Source: Candidatus Mediterraneibacter guildfordensis (GTDB taxonomy: Bacteria; Bacillota; Clostridia; Lachnospirales; Lachnospiraceae). Taken from it: a DNA stretch of 64,000 bases. The stretch lies in NCBI GenBank assembly GCA_019112735.1, contig DXIS01000012.1, positions 1-64,000 of the forward strand, given 5' to 3'. Positions 8,919 to 18,265 of the stretch are shown piece by piece; within the stretch, counting starts at the first letter, position 1, and every line of letters starts with the position of its first letter. Under the pieces are notes generated by a model. The model was not told the origin of the DNA, did no database searches, and worked only from the letters and a program-made list of their open reading frames with translations. The translations under genes were made by a program, and so were the position numbers.

Positions 8919-10225
8919 CGTCTCTTTCCCTTAAAATACCGTATGATATCGCCGGCATATTGAAGCGCTGTTTTCCGTGCCTGCCCTCCGCCGTGATTTT
9001 CTTCTGCACTCTTCATATCTGATTTTCTTGCCCTGCGTCCCGCATGCCCGGCCGGGAAGAAATATCTGCTCCACGCTGCCAGAAGAGGGAACTGATAATT
9101 CACATCCAGAAGATAACTCTCCGAAAGTCCGTAGACCGCAAATACTGCAAGGCAGATCATGAGCCGCACATCCTTTCTGCGCACAGACAGATCCAGCGCT
9201 CGGAAATACGTGCCGAGAAACATGCCCCCGGGTATCAGCCCATAGTATAAAAGTGCCCGCATATATGAATTATCCAGGATCAGTCTGGCAGCGTCCGAAT
9301 TCTGAGCCTCGATCGTGCTCACAAAAGGAAGCTGCTGTCCGAAGAGCGTCAGCCCGTACTGTTCCAGACACTGATGCGCAAACTTAAACCGCTTGGTAAA
9401 GATGCTGTCGATCAGTTTCCATACCGCAGAATGATCGGAATAGAACAATGTTCCGATCACACTGATCAGCAGGATGGCGGCGAAGAAGAGAAGCACAATT
9501 TTCCTCAGATCCGGCACTTTCAAGATCTGCTCTCTCTTTCTGCTCCCAAAGAACATGCCGAAAATTATAAGAAAAAGAATAATCAGCCCTGTCCGGCTCT
9601 GCGCGACTGGCCATGTCAGGAGAGCAATTGCGCACCAGACAGCCACATCCCATATCTTAAGGCTGCGCCACCGCAGATAAAACCACGCCAGACAAAGTAC
9701 CGTGATATTTGCAGCCAGTACATTGCGGTGACAAAAACCATATGTATTATAATATCCGACATTGTCATCCTGATAAAGTACGGCTGCCAGCACACCGACT
9801 CTCCACAGAAGCAGGGTAAGGATCATGGCAGCCACCTTGATTGCTGCAAACGCCGTAACCAGTCTGCGCGGGGATTCGTCTTTGGCTGAAAGCATGATCA
9901 GGACGAACTCCATCATTCCAAAATCTCGGCTTCCAAGGAAGCTTACGGCCCCGACTGCGAAAAAGATGCCTGCGCAGACCAGCTCCTGCCTCTTATATAA
10001 GGCAAGCATACCGAGCCTCGCAAGCAACACCAGATAGAGCAAATTGCGGAACAGATACATTCCCTCAACCCACACGGCATCTGAATATATCACGGACGTA
10101 TTTTCAATACAGTGGATAACCAGAAGCAGCAAATAACTGACCCAGAAAATTCTCTCGGAAAGCTCACTGCTCACTATATCCGAATATATCTTTGTCACGT
10201 TTGTTATCTTTCGCAGCTTATTCAT
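8915..10225 (-). CDS. wzy: O-antigen polymerase/ligase-like membrane protein (Wzy)
   Basis: The 436-aa protein has about 10-12 transmembrane segments and a larger extracytoplasmic loop (from about residue 265) that contains the Q-x-P-F and RLILDNSYMRALLYYG features common in Wzy/WaaL polymerases. These join repeat units on the outer membrane face. The basic C-terminal tail (about 40 residues, rich in R and K) is cytoplasmic. ATG at 10225 is preferred, with GAAAGGG 5 nt upstream; GTG two codons earlier would overlap the preceding GT2 stop. The wzy-wzx order and coupling support the call. Sequence similarity within this family is weak, so the assignment rests on topology and context. Confidence 0.75.
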   Translation of the reverse strand: MNKLRKITNVTKIYSDIVSSELSERIFWVSYLLLLVIHCIENTSVIYSDAVWVEGMYLFRNLLYLVLLARLGMLALYKRQELVCAGIFFAVGAVSFLGSRDFGMMEFVLIMLSAKDESPRRLVTAFAAIKVAAMILTLLLWRVGVLAAVLYQDDNVGYYNTYGFCHRNVLAANITVLCLAWFYLRWRSLKIWDVAVWCAIALLTWPVAQSRTGLIILFLIIFGMFFGSRKREQILKVPDLRKIVLLFFAAILLISVIGTLFYSDHSAVWKLIDSIFTKRFKFAHQCLEQYGLTLFGQQLPFVSTIEAQNSDAARLILDNSYMRALLYYGLIPGGMFLGTYFRALDLSVRRKDVRLMICLAVFAVYGLSESYLLDVNYQFPLLAAWSRYFFPAGHAGRRARKSDMKSAEENHGGGQARKTALQYAGDIIRYFKGKRR

Positions 10226-10227
10226 TG

Positions 10228-11250
10228 TCACCCTTTCAACATGTCTAAAAATATCTTTCGATCGTATTCACTCAGGTTTTCAGTTACCTGACTATATATT
10301 TTACCAGACTTTCTCCGTTTGAGAAACCTTTTCATCCCCTCATAAATAAAAAATATATGAAATTTACATAAAATCACAAGCAGCCGCTCTTTTCCGCTAA
10401 CCTTCCGGTATTTCCCAATCTCGGAGACAGCTGTCCGGATCCCCTGCATGTTTTCTTCTCCACACGCGGCATACAGAAGAGAACTCCACTGTCCGGCATA
10501 GAATGTATTCCTTTCTTCCGGGCCCAGCGCGCCCAGTTCTCTTTGAAATTTACTGATGAAATGTTCTTTCGTCGCCCGGAATCGTTCGAAATCCGGGCGA
10601 TTGGAAAAGCCGTCCATCTCCTTTACAATCTGGATTTTTCTGACCCTTCGGGCATCGCACAAAGAGAAAATCCTCACTCCGAATTCCACATCCTGATGCC
10701 GCCGGAAGCTCTCGTCAAACCCCTGTACGCTCCGCACCAGATCCGCTCTTGCAAATAGATTGCTCCCGGTTCCCAGCGCCGTCTCCGACAGCAACAGCGC
10801 CCGAACCAGTTCTCCTTCCGGCGGCGTGATCACTTCCCAGCAGCATCCTCCCCGAATCTTTACAACGCCGCACAGAACCGCTCCGCAGTCCGGATGATCC
10901 TCCAGTTCCCGCACACAGCAGGCAATGTGAGTGCTGAAATAGATGTCATCGTTGTCCAGAAACGCGATATATTTTCCTTTCGCCGCCCGAATCCCCGTAT
11001 TTCTTGCCGCCGCTCCGTTGCGGTTCTCAGGATGTTTCAGATAAACCGCTCGGGGATATTTCTCCATCACTGCTTCCGTCGCGCGGCGTTCGTCTGTTCC
11101 CGGCTGATTATCGTCCACGACAATCAGCTCCACTGCGGGATACGTTTGATGAAGCACACTTTCAACTGCCCGGGACAGATATGCTTCATTGTGATACGTT
11201 GTAATAATCACGCTTACCAGCGGCTGTTTCTTATTTTCTGTGGTATTCAT
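10228..11250 (-). CDS. Family 2 glycosyltransferase
   Basis: This 340-aa GT-A enzyme starts with PLVSVIITTYHNEAYLSRAV, followed by the nucleotide-binding LIVVDDNQ and the metal-binding FLDNDD. It is therefore an inverting GT2 enzyme that adds one sugar to the growing lipid-linked repeat unit at the inner membrane face. The ATG at 11250 was chosen because AGAAGG lies 7 nt before it; the ATG eleven codons upstream has no such site. The stop is followed within a few bases by the wzy start. Donor and acceptor cannot be told from sequence. A C-terminal hydrophobic patch (LLVILCKFHIFFIYEG) may give membrane association. Confidence 0.88.
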   Translation of the reverse strand: MNTTENKKQPLVSVIITTYHNEAYLSRAVESVLHQTYPAVELIVVDDNQPGTDERRATEAVMEKYPRAVYLKHPENRNGAAARNTGIRAAKGKYIAFLDNDDIYFSTHIACCVRELEDHPDCGAVLCGVVKIRGGCCWEVITPPEGELVRALLLSETALGTGSNLFARADLVRSVQGFDESFRRHQDVEFGVRIFSLCDARRVRKIQIVKEMDGFSNRPDFERFRATKEHFISKFQRELGALGPEERNTFYAGQWSSLLYAACGEENMQGIRTAVSEIGKYRKVSGKERLLVILCKFHIFFIYEGMKRFLKRRKSGKIYSQVTENLSEYDRKIFLDMLKG

Positions 11251-11311
11251 ATATAACCTTCTTCTGTCATTTCTCTCATTCATACTGCTTTTGCAGCAGC
11301 CGTCCCCCGTC

Positions 11312-12367
11312 TCACATCTCCTGCATCTTTCCGAGGATCTGCCTCATTGCCGCCTCCGGCGTATATTTCCGTGCCTCCCTGAGGCATGCAGGCCGCATCG
11401 CGCGTATTTTCTCCGGATGATCCGCAGCATAGATCATGTACTCCGTAAGTTGTTCCGGCTTCTGCCACTCATAGCACCAGCCGGTCTCTCCGTCGCGCAC
11501 CAGTTCCCGGTTGAAATGCCAGTCCGAAGCAATCACCGGAAGCCCCGCAGAAAATGCGTCGATAATCGTCCCCGGCATCCCCTCCCCCGGATAGACGCTC
11601 GGAAAAAGCAACATAAAACTGCCGCTGAGCGCCTTCACGCTCTCATTAAACGGGATACAGCCCTTATAGACAACACAGTCTCTGTATTTTTCCAAAAGCT
11701 CCCCGAATTCTTCTTCATAATCCGGATCCACCGGTCCGTATATATGCAGGACAGCCCGTCGGCTCCCTGCCCGGCTGTTCATTTCCGCCGCAGACCGCGC
11801 GGCTGTTCCGATCCCCTTTTCTCTGACAACCCGGCTGAACATTGTAAATACACGGGGTTCCCTGTCCTGCACATCCGCAAGGCGGTCTTCCGGCAGAATA
11901 TCCAGCCTCTTGAAATTTCTCAGAACTTCTACGTTATGCACCCCTAGTTTTTCCAACTGCGCTTTCATGTCCGCCAGCTCCACCCAGTTCACCTCAAACT
12001 GCTTTAACTGTCTTACAAGCACCGGACTGTCCGCTGCTTCCCCCGGAAGGGCGCCGCCTACCACATCATGATACAGCCTCCTTCGGAACAGTCGGTTCAG
12101 TCCGTTCAGAATCGGGAAAAAGAACTTCCGGCCGTTCCTGGATAGGAGAATAAAAAAATACTCGCACTGCACAAATGCCTTTATGGTACGGTACAAGATC
12201 TGAACTACATTTTTCCGATACTGGTAAGTATCAATGCAGATGATATTTCTGTCCGGGAATTCTTTTTTAAGTTCTTCGTACAGTATCTTTGTCTTAACTG
12301 TCTGACCGTCCAGAAGCTCTGTTCCCTCTGCGACCCGCCCTACAACTGCAATGTCTTTTTTCTCCAT
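11312..12367 (-). CDS. Family 4 (GT-B) glycosyltransferase
   Basis: The 351-aa protein has a GT-B C-terminal half: FTMFSRVVREKGIGTAARSA, then a YGPVD strand, a SFMLLFPSVYPGEGMPG donor-site loop and GLPVIASDW. The E-x7-E motif of GT4 enzymes appears as EGMPGTIID, with Asp in place of the second Glu. The N-terminal acceptor domain is short. It lies between two GT2 genes; its start is directly adjacent to the upstream stop (TAG ATG), which implies translational coupling. Probable role: addition of one sugar in the repeat unit of the left module. The linkage is unknown. Confidence 0.85.
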   Translation of the reverse strand: MEKKDIAVVGRVAEGTELLDGQTVKTKILYEELKKEFPDRNIICIDTYQYRKNVVQILYRTIKAFVQCEYFFILLSRNGRKFFFPILNGLNRLFRRRLYHDVVGGALPGEAADSPVLVRQLKQFEVNWVELADMKAQLEKLGVHNVEVLRNFKRLDILPEDRLADVQDREPRVFTMFSRVVREKGIGTAARSAAEMNSRAGSRRAVLHIYGPVDPDYEEEFGELLEKYRDCVVYKGCIPFNESVKALSGSFMLLFPSVYPGEGMPGTIIDAFSAGLPVIASDWHFNRELVRDGETGWCYEWQKPEQLTEYMIYAADHPEKIRAMRPACLREARKYTPEAAMRQILGKMQEM

Positions 12368-13288
12368 CTATTTTCTCCTGAACTTTGAACTGAAATAACG
12401 CACCGACTCTTCAACGCAGTATTTCGGAGAGCTTCCGGCCGTCATCAGAGCATACTTTATCCCCCGCAAAAGCTTTCCGCTGCGCATGGACGAAAAAGCA
12501 AGCACCGCATAATGACGGAACTTCACATAGGTGCGTTCCTGTTTGGTCAGCAGATGAAAATAGTTATGTTTCAGTTCATAAAGCATGTTTTCCCCTTTTA
12601 CCTTATTATCCCCAAGGGAGATTCGTTTTCCCCCGTGCAGATACTGGACGACATACGCTCCCTCCAGATATCTCATCTTCAGTCCCTTCTCGATACATCT
12701 AAGCATCAGAATAAAATCCTGTCCAGACGGCACTTCTCCGAACCCTTCTGTCTTCAGAAGCTGATCCCGCCGGAACATATAGATAGCTGTCGGGGCAATG
12801 GAATGCAGAATATGGGCTTTGAGCAGCCCCTCCTGACTGTAATCCTCTGTATAGTTCATGGATCGGTATTCCACCTGTCTCTCGTTTTCATCAAACCATC
12901 TGACGTCATGGTAACTTCCATCCAGATCATATTTCTGCATAAAACGGATCTGGCGCTCCAGTTTCTCCGGAAGGTACCTGTCGTCATCGTCAAGAAATGC
13001 CACATATTCTCCGCGGCATTCCCGGAGTGCAAGATTTCTCGCGGCTCCTCCTCCGGTTCCGCCGGCGGTCTTCACATAGAGGAAATCCTCCCGCTTCATA
13101 TACGGCGCAAGGATACGGTATGTTTCTTTCTCCCACCTGCTTCCGGGTATATTATCATCAGCCACCACAGTCTCAATATTCTTCCACGTCTGTGCATAGA
13201 TCGAATCCAGAGCCCGGGGCAAAAGGCTGCTTCTTTCGTAAGTCGGTACAATTACACTGATAAGAGGTCGATTTTTATCATCTGTCAT
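12368..13288 (-). CDS. Family 2 glycosyltransferase
   Basis: The 306-aa GT-A enzyme has RPLISVIVPTYERSSLLPRAL at its N-terminus, ETVVADDN, a glycine-rich GGTGGGAARN and the DxD-like FLDDDD. It is a typical GT2 transferase of a polysaccharide locus. The start follows AAAAGGAATAATTTTGTT. It is the first gene after the large transglutaminase-fold gene, from which it is separated by a GC-rich hairpin at 13315-13342. Donor sugar is unknown. Confidence 0.88.
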   Translation of the reverse strand: MTDDKNRPLISVIVPTYERSSLLPRALDSIYAQTWKNIETVVADDNIPGSRWEKETYRILAPYMKREDFLYVKTAGGTGGGAARNLALRECRGEYVAFLDDDDRYLPEKLERQIRFMQKYDLDGSYHDVRWFDENERQVEYRSMNYTEDYSQEGLLKAHILHSIAPTAIYMFRRDQLLKTEGFGEVPSGQDFILMLRCIEKGLKMRYLEGAYVVQYLHGGKRISLGDNKVKGENMLYELKHNYFHLLTKQERTYVKFRHYAVLAFSSMRSGKLLRGIKYALMTAGSSPKYCVEESVRYFSSKFRRK

Positions 13289-13314
13289 AACAAAATTATT
13301 CCTTTTATTAATAT

Positions 13315-13342
13315 GCTGCCCCTCACAAATATGAGGGGCAGC
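13315..13342 (-). terminator. GC-rich intercistronic hairpin
   Basis: A perfect 11-bp stem (GCTGCCCCTCA / TGAGGGGCAGC) closes a 6-nt loop between the 1,462-aa secreted protein gene and the GT2 gene. On the coding (minus) strand it is followed by ATATTAATAAAA rather than a run of T. It may therefore be a weak terminator or an RNA-stability element that lowers expression of the downstream glycosyltransferases relative to the secreted protein. Confidence 0.55.
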
Positions 13343-13386
13343 AGAATTTAAGTATCAGCAACACTCTTTATTAACTTATTGAACAG

Positions 13387-16300
13387 TTATTTTACTGTTA
13401 CTTTGATCGTATCTGATGCCGCACCAAACGTAATCTTACCGTCTACATCTGTATATGCCGCAACTTTAAAATAATAAGTAGTTCCACTCTTCAGTTCATA
13501 TTTTGTATATGAAGTTGTATCACCACTGTCAATCATTTTTGCAACACTATAATTATTGTCTGTGCCTTCAGCCATCCAAATTCGATATCCATCTGCACCT
13601 TTCACCTTATCCCATGAAAGTACTGCACGACCACTCTTCGAACTGCTGCCAGATATAGTAGTTGCTTCCGGCAGTACAGCTACAGTAACTTCATCTGTGT
13701 AAGCACTATATACCAGTCTTCTGTCGTCCTTAATTGTCACTGAGCGCATCTTGTATGTATACCTTCCACCAGACTCCAGATCCACATTGCTGTAAGCTGT
13801 TATAGACTGATCACGAATAACCTTGACAATCTTATATTCACTATCATCGCTTCCTGCATCTTTACGCCACAACTGATACTCTGTAGCTCCCTCTACCGGC
13901 TGCCATAGCAAACGGATTCTGTTTGTAGAGTTGCTGTATACACTGTCAAGTACAATTGATGACGGCATATAATCTATAGCAGAAAACGCAGAAAACACCT
14001 CTTTTTCACCCATGAATGCACGAACTTTATAATAATAAGTAGTTCCGACCGTCAGGTCAACATTTGTATACTCTACAGTATCAGGATCTGAAATAGTTTT
14101 TACAAGCTCCCATTCTTCCTCTGCCGCATCAGGCTTTGTTGCACGCCACAGTTCATATCCAGCTGCATTGTCAATCTTTGTCCAAGTAACCTTAGCTGTG
14201 GTCTGAACTTTACTGTATACAGACTCAATCTCAGGAGCCACCAGTGCGTCAGGATCAGCTTCGCCGCACTTCGTACATTTACCGTCCACATAATTATGTT
14301 CTCCGGCTTCCCATGTCTTCTCCGCTGTTACCGTGTACTTTTGACCGTCTACTTCAGCTGTAGCCGAGTATGTAGTCGTAACGCCTTCAGCACAGGTTCC
14401 CTCTGTGCCTGCAATTGTCGAATTTGCCGTCACCGCTTTATCCAGAGTTACAGATACCGGATATTTCTCTGCTGTATTGATCAAAAGATCCAGGCTGTCT
14501 GCTCTCTCCGGGCAAACAGAAGAGCATTCAAGAGCTGAGAATGTTACTGTTGTGTAGTCTTCACTCCACTGTGCTTCTGCTGCAGTATAAGTATGTCCTG
14601 CCGTTTTAACAGCCTCATCATAAATTTCTTTATTCTTCTCGTACTCAGCAAGCTGCTCTTCATATTCCTCATCTGTTACATAGCCATTCTTCTTCGGCTC
14701 TGTAGGCTCGCTGATGTGGAAACCACACTCTGCGCAGACATAGGATTCGCCAGAATTCCATGTTACAGTACTCGGATCTGTCTCGCTTGTAACATCATCC
14801 TCTGTCGTATAGTACTTTTCCTGATACAGCAGATAGTGATGAGTGTGCGCTGTGCCTTCCTCTGTCACACGGCTGTCCGCGTCAATTGCGCCGCACTCTG
14901 TACAGCGACTCTCTGTATATCCGTCACGGCCGCAGTAAGCATCTACTGTCACGTCTTCATATGTGTGAGATGTTCCTGCGAAATGGCCCATATCCATAGT
15001 TTCAACCGCATTTGCAACCCACATGAATTCCGAGTTGTCATTAATCTCACGCTTGTATCCCAGCTGCTCGAGCATATCATCGGAGATACCCTGATCCTCC
15101 ATCATCTGAGCTGAGAACTCATTGTAATTCGGATTATAGTTACTTTCTTCATATGCATATCCATAACCCTCACTCGCATAATCATAAAGATCAGCTTTTC
15201 CTGCAATATAAGAAAGATTTGTCGCAATATCAACGTACAGCGTATCACCCTTCAGCGTCATGCCGGCGATCGGATGATTCTCAAATGTGAAATCAGCGCC
15301 TTCCGCATTATCAACTACGTCGAAAGCCATAGCGCCGAATACTTCTGTTTTATCTCTTGTGGCGCTTACTGTATTGTATTCTTTCACCTTGACAACCTCA
15401 CCGGATTCAAGGTCATAGCTCAGGATACAGTTAGAAACGTTGAAATAAAGCTTTCCTTCATACAGGACAGGTGTCGTATGGATTGCCGGATAAACGGACT
15501 GTTCTTCCACGAACTGCGCATACAGCTCTGTAAGCATCTCATTGGCTACCATCTCGCCCTCTGCATTCCGCACCATTACAGAACCAGATTCATCGGAGTT
15601 AAAATCAATGAGAGTTTCATAATCTTCGTCTCCATCTCCCATATCATCGCCGTCCATCTGATGGCGTACTATCTTGTATACCGCATCTTCGATGTCCATA
15701 TCCTGGTAATTGCCTTCGCTGTTATTAAACTGTCTCAGCATATCAAGCATATCTGTGGAGTCATACATATAATACATGTAAGTACCGTCAGAATATACAT
15801 TGCTGACAGCGCGGGTTACCCAGCTGCCTTCATAATCAGAGCTTGTATAATCTGCGGTCACTGTAGATCCGGTGCAATCCGCATACAACGTCTTGATCTC
15901 TTTATAGTTTCCATCAAACATCTCTGCGAGAGAACTATGGCTGATCATAAAGTATGTATGATTCATATAACCGTCCGTCTCAACACGGTCACGGTTCATA
16001 ACCTCTGAGAATACATCAGTATAGCAGGGATCGACATAATACCATTTTCCATCCACCTTAACTGCATTCCAGAAATGATCTGAACTGAAATCAGGCTGCG
16101 GAATACCATACATGCTTACCGCTGCATCGAAAGTAATTCTTACAAGGTCAACATTGTAATCCTGGTCGATATCCAGATTGCCTTCCTCATCATAGTAAAG
16201 CTCTGATGCTGTCTTCCAGTTGGATGCGGTATCAATATCTGTAGCTCCGTCTTTCAGATAGTAATTCGGATACAGGCACTGCATCAGATAAGCAAAGGCC

Positions 16301-17775
16301 TTTGCATATCCCATACATACGGCTTTACTTTCTGCAAGAGCACCGATGTGGTTACCTTCCCAGTAGCCGATAATACCATTTGCAAGACCGACAGCAGCCT
16401 GATCCGCTACAACCGGGATTGCTTGATTTGCCGTCATGCCGCCAAGGTCTTCCAACGGAACTGTATCCATCAAATCCTGTGTCTTTGCTTCGAGTTGTTG
16501 CTGTACCTCTTCGTTTGCAAGCTGAGCTTCGATCCGTTCATCAATTACTGCCATCTGCTGCTCATCATTGACCATATTGGCAAGATATGCCCTGGGGTCT
16601 GCATTAATCTCCTCTTCATGCTCTGTCATATAAGCCTCAGCCGCCGCATTCGCTTCTTCTTCTGAAGAGCCCTGCTGAATTGCTCCCTGTTTAACGGAAT
16701 CTTTGATTGCAGCCTTATAAGCCTCCTGACGCGCACCTGCCTCTACCTGTGCATAGAACTGATCGTGGAACTGGTCCCGGATCTGCCCTTCATACTCTTC
16801 ATACATAGCGTCGTAAAGTTCCTGATAATGTGGATGTGGCTTCTGATCCTCAGCTGTCATGATCGGATTATCCGGGTCCATCTGGTTCATGATATAAGAC
16901 ATATCAAAGCTGCTGTTCTGTGACAGCCATGTGTTCAGGGCCATGATCTTCTGGACGTCTGTCTGGGCGCCTGAATCCTTAACTGCCTGCAGAGCTTCGT
17001 TTCTCTTTTCCTTGATCGTCTCGCCGTAGTATTGGATACCGTACATATCACCATACAGGAAGTTCATGATCATACCGGTCAGATCATCATAGGAATAGTT
17101 TCCAGATCTTACATCTTCAACAGAAACGCCTGCCAGACAAAGCATCTCTCCCAGTACGCCAAGACCGTCCACCTTGTCATTAAACATCAGATAGAACGGG
17201 CTCTGAACACCAAGGACGTCTGCATTGTCCTGCCACTGCTGCTGGTACTCACTGTACATTCCCAGAACTGTCTGGATCTGCTCATCTGTCAGTGCAACGG
17301 AATTGCCTTCAGCATCAAGTACCTTGATACTTTTCAGTTCTTCCTCAATAGTAGCGATTTCCGGATCGCTCGTGTCAACTGCATCCAGCTCCTCTTCACT
17401 GAGCTGCATTTCATTCGGAGTGATCTCCGGCGCCTCGATCTTGGAAGCATCTACTGTGAATGTTGTCAGACTGTCTTCCAGGTTGATACTGATCTCAGCA
17501 TCTTCTCCTGCATTATCTGCCGCTGAGGTCTCCGTGTCCGTCTCTGTACGAGATGACTCCTGATCCGCTCCGGCAGCACTGTCCTGGGTCTCTTCCGCCG
17601 TGTCCGTATCGGCATCTTCCTGCGTGTCCTCAGACGTCTCCGGCGCAGCTGTCTCTTCCTGGACCTGCTGATCAGCAGAACCAGTCGGAGCGGCGCTGAC
17701 CGGCATAGACATAAGGCTCAGTGTCATCGGAACGGCGAGAAACAGACTCAGAAACCGTTTTGAATTCCTCTTCAT
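13387..17775 (-). CDS. Large secreted transglutaminase-fold protein with FN3 tail
   Basis: The 1,462-aa product has a signal peptide (KRNSKRFLSLFLAVPMTLSL, ending MPVSAA) and an acidic Ser/Thr/Glu/Asp-rich linker of about 90 residues. A long N-terminal domain leads to a transglutaminase-like core with Cys487 (KAVCMGYA), His567 (DHFWN) and Asp582 (YYVDPCYTD). Then come a beta-rich region, two CxxC-bearing modules (SRCTECGA, YVCAECGF, GKCTKCGE), and three FN3 repeats in the last 290 residues that match those of the 652-aa protein at 5476-7434. No membrane anchor motif is visible. The ATG at 17775 is preceded by AGGGAGAAGTGAAG; a TTG six codons upstream lacks a site. It has its own candidate promoter. 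The catalytic outcome (crosslinking, proteolysis or none) is unknown. Confidence 0.85.
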   Translation of the reverse strand: MKRNSKRFLSLFLAVPMTLSLMSMPVSAAPTGSADQQVQEETAAPETSEDTQEDADTDTAEETQDSAAGADQESSRTETDTETSAADNAGEDAEISINLEDSLTTFTVDASKIEAPEITPNEMQLSEEELDAVDTSDPEIATIEEELKSIKVLDAEGNSVALTDEQIQTVLGMYSEYQQQWQDNADVLGVQSPFYLMFNDKVDGLGVLGEMLCLAGVSVEDVRSGNYSYDDLTGMIMNFLYGDMYGIQYYGETIKEKRNEALQAVKDSGAQTDVQKIMALNTWLSQNSSFDMSYIMNQMDPDNPIMTAEDQKPHPHYQELYDAMYEEYEGQIRDQFHDQFYAQVEAGARQEAYKAAIKDSVKQGAIQQGSSEEEANAAAEAYMTEHEEEINADPRAYLANMVNDEQQMAVIDERIEAQLANEEVQQQLEAKTQDLMDTVPLEDLGGMTANQAIPVVADQAAVGLANGIIGYWEGNHIGALAESKAVCMGYAKAFAYLMQCLYPNYYLKDGATDIDTASNWKTASELYYDEEGNLDIDQDYNVDLVRITFDAAVSMYGIPQPDFSSDHFWNAVKVDGKWYYVDPCYTDVFSEVMNRDRVETDGYMNHTYFMISHSSLAEMFDGNYKEIKTLYADCTGSTVTADYTSSDYEGSWVTRAVSNVYSDGTYMYYMYDSTDMLDMLRQFNNSEGNYQDMDIEDAVYKIVRHQMDGDDMGDGDEDYETLIDFNSDESGSVMVRNAEGEMVANEMLTELYAQFVEEQSVYPAIHTTPVLYEGKLYFNVSNCILSYDLESGEVVKVKEYNTVSATRDKTEVFGAMAFDVVDNAEGADFTFENHPIAGMTLKGDTLYVDIATNLSYIAGKADLYDYASEGYGYAYEESNYNPNYNEFSAQMMEDQGISDDMLEQLGYKREINDNSEFMWVANAVETMDMGHFAGTSHTYEDVTVDAYCGRDGYTESRCTECGAIDADSRVTEEGTAHTHHYLLYQEKYYTTEDDVTSETDPSTVTWNSGESYVCAECGFHISEPTEPKKNGYVTDEEYEEQLAEYEKNKEIYDEAVKTAGHTYTAAEAQWSEDYTTVTFSALECSSVCPERADSLDLLINTAEKYPVSVTLDKAVTANSTIAGTEGTCAEGVTTTYSATAEVDGQKYTVTAEKTWEAGEHNYVDGKCTKCGEADPDALVAPEIESVYSKVQTTAKVTWTKIDNAAGYELWRATKPDAAEEEWELVKTISDPDTVEYTNVDLTVGTTYYYKVRAFMGEKEVFSAFSAIDYMPSSIVLDSVYSNSTNRIRLLWQPVEGATEYQLWRKDAGSDDSEYKIVKVIRDQSITAYSNVDLESGGRYTYKMRSVTIKDDRRLVYSAYTDEVTVAVLPEATTISGSSSKSGRAVLSWDKVKGADGYRIWMAEGTDNNYSVAKMIDSGDTTSYTKYELKSGTTYYFKVAAYTDVDGKITFGAASDTIKVTVK

Positions 17776-17918
17776 CTTCACTTCTCCCTTCAATGAATTT
17801 ACGCTCCGCCTGACAGGAATATTTCAGGCAAAGCATACTTATACCCCACTCCTCATATACAAGATGACTGAAAAAGGCGCAAATTCCCTCTGCATATCAG
17901 AAGAGATATATCAATGTA

Positions 17919-17947
17919 AGATTACCACTAAGGTTTCAAAATATCAA
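17919..17947 (-). promoter_or_regulatory. Candidate sigma-A promoter for the large FN3 protein
   Basis: On the minus strand TTGATA (17947-17942) and TAATCT (17924-17919) are separated by 17 bp, about 145 bp before the start at 17775. The 250-bp gap upstream of the gene is the longest inside the polysaccharide locus. A leader hairpin with an 11-bp stem including two G-U pairs lies at 17803-17834. The left module may therefore be transcribed separately from the right one. Confidence 0.45.
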
Positions 17948-18025
17948 GTAAAAACTTCATGATTTTTCCACCACTTCAGCCCCTGTATTACATTTTATAC
18001 ACAATTTAAAAGCAATAAAATCCTG

Positions 18026-18265
18026 TTACGTCATTTTGCGTATCACCAATGAGCACAAGTCCCCTGTTGTCCTTACATTTCGAAGTGCAGACGCCGGGAT
18101 CCTGACTCCGAACTCCTCTTCCAGATCGCTCAGCAGCACATAGGCCTCTACCGAGGCAAGTCCCATCTCTTCATATAATGTAGTATCTTCTGTCAGTTCC
18201 AGATCAGTCTCGGTAGATTCTGCGATAACTTCCAGTATCTTCTGCTTCAGTTCCTCAATGCTCAT
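18026..18265 (-). CDS. Acyl carrier protein-like carrier
   Basis: This 79-aa protein has the four-helix carrier-protein pattern (EELKQKILEVIAES, TTLYEEMGLASVEAYVLLSD, LEEEFGVRIP). Ser38 in GLASVEAY lies where the 4'-phosphopantetheine serine is expected; the usual Asp before that Ser (DSL) is Ala here, as in some non-fatty-acid carriers. It starts inside the end of the AMP-ligase gene (11-bp overlap, AGGAACAGAAAG upstream) and is presumably its partner. It probably holds an acyl or aminoacyl thioester for polysaccharide modification. A fatty-acid-synthesis role is unlikely given the setting. Confidence 0.82.
   Translation of the reverse strand: MSIEELKQKILEVIAESTETDLELTEDTTLYEEMGLASVEAYVLLSDLEEEFGVRIPASALRNVRTTGDLCSLVIRKMT

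Noticed and set aside
18026-18265. Fatty-acid-synthesis acyl carrier protein (AcpP)
   Set aside because: It lacks the DSL motif, overlaps an AMP ligase gene and has no fatty-acid genes nearby.
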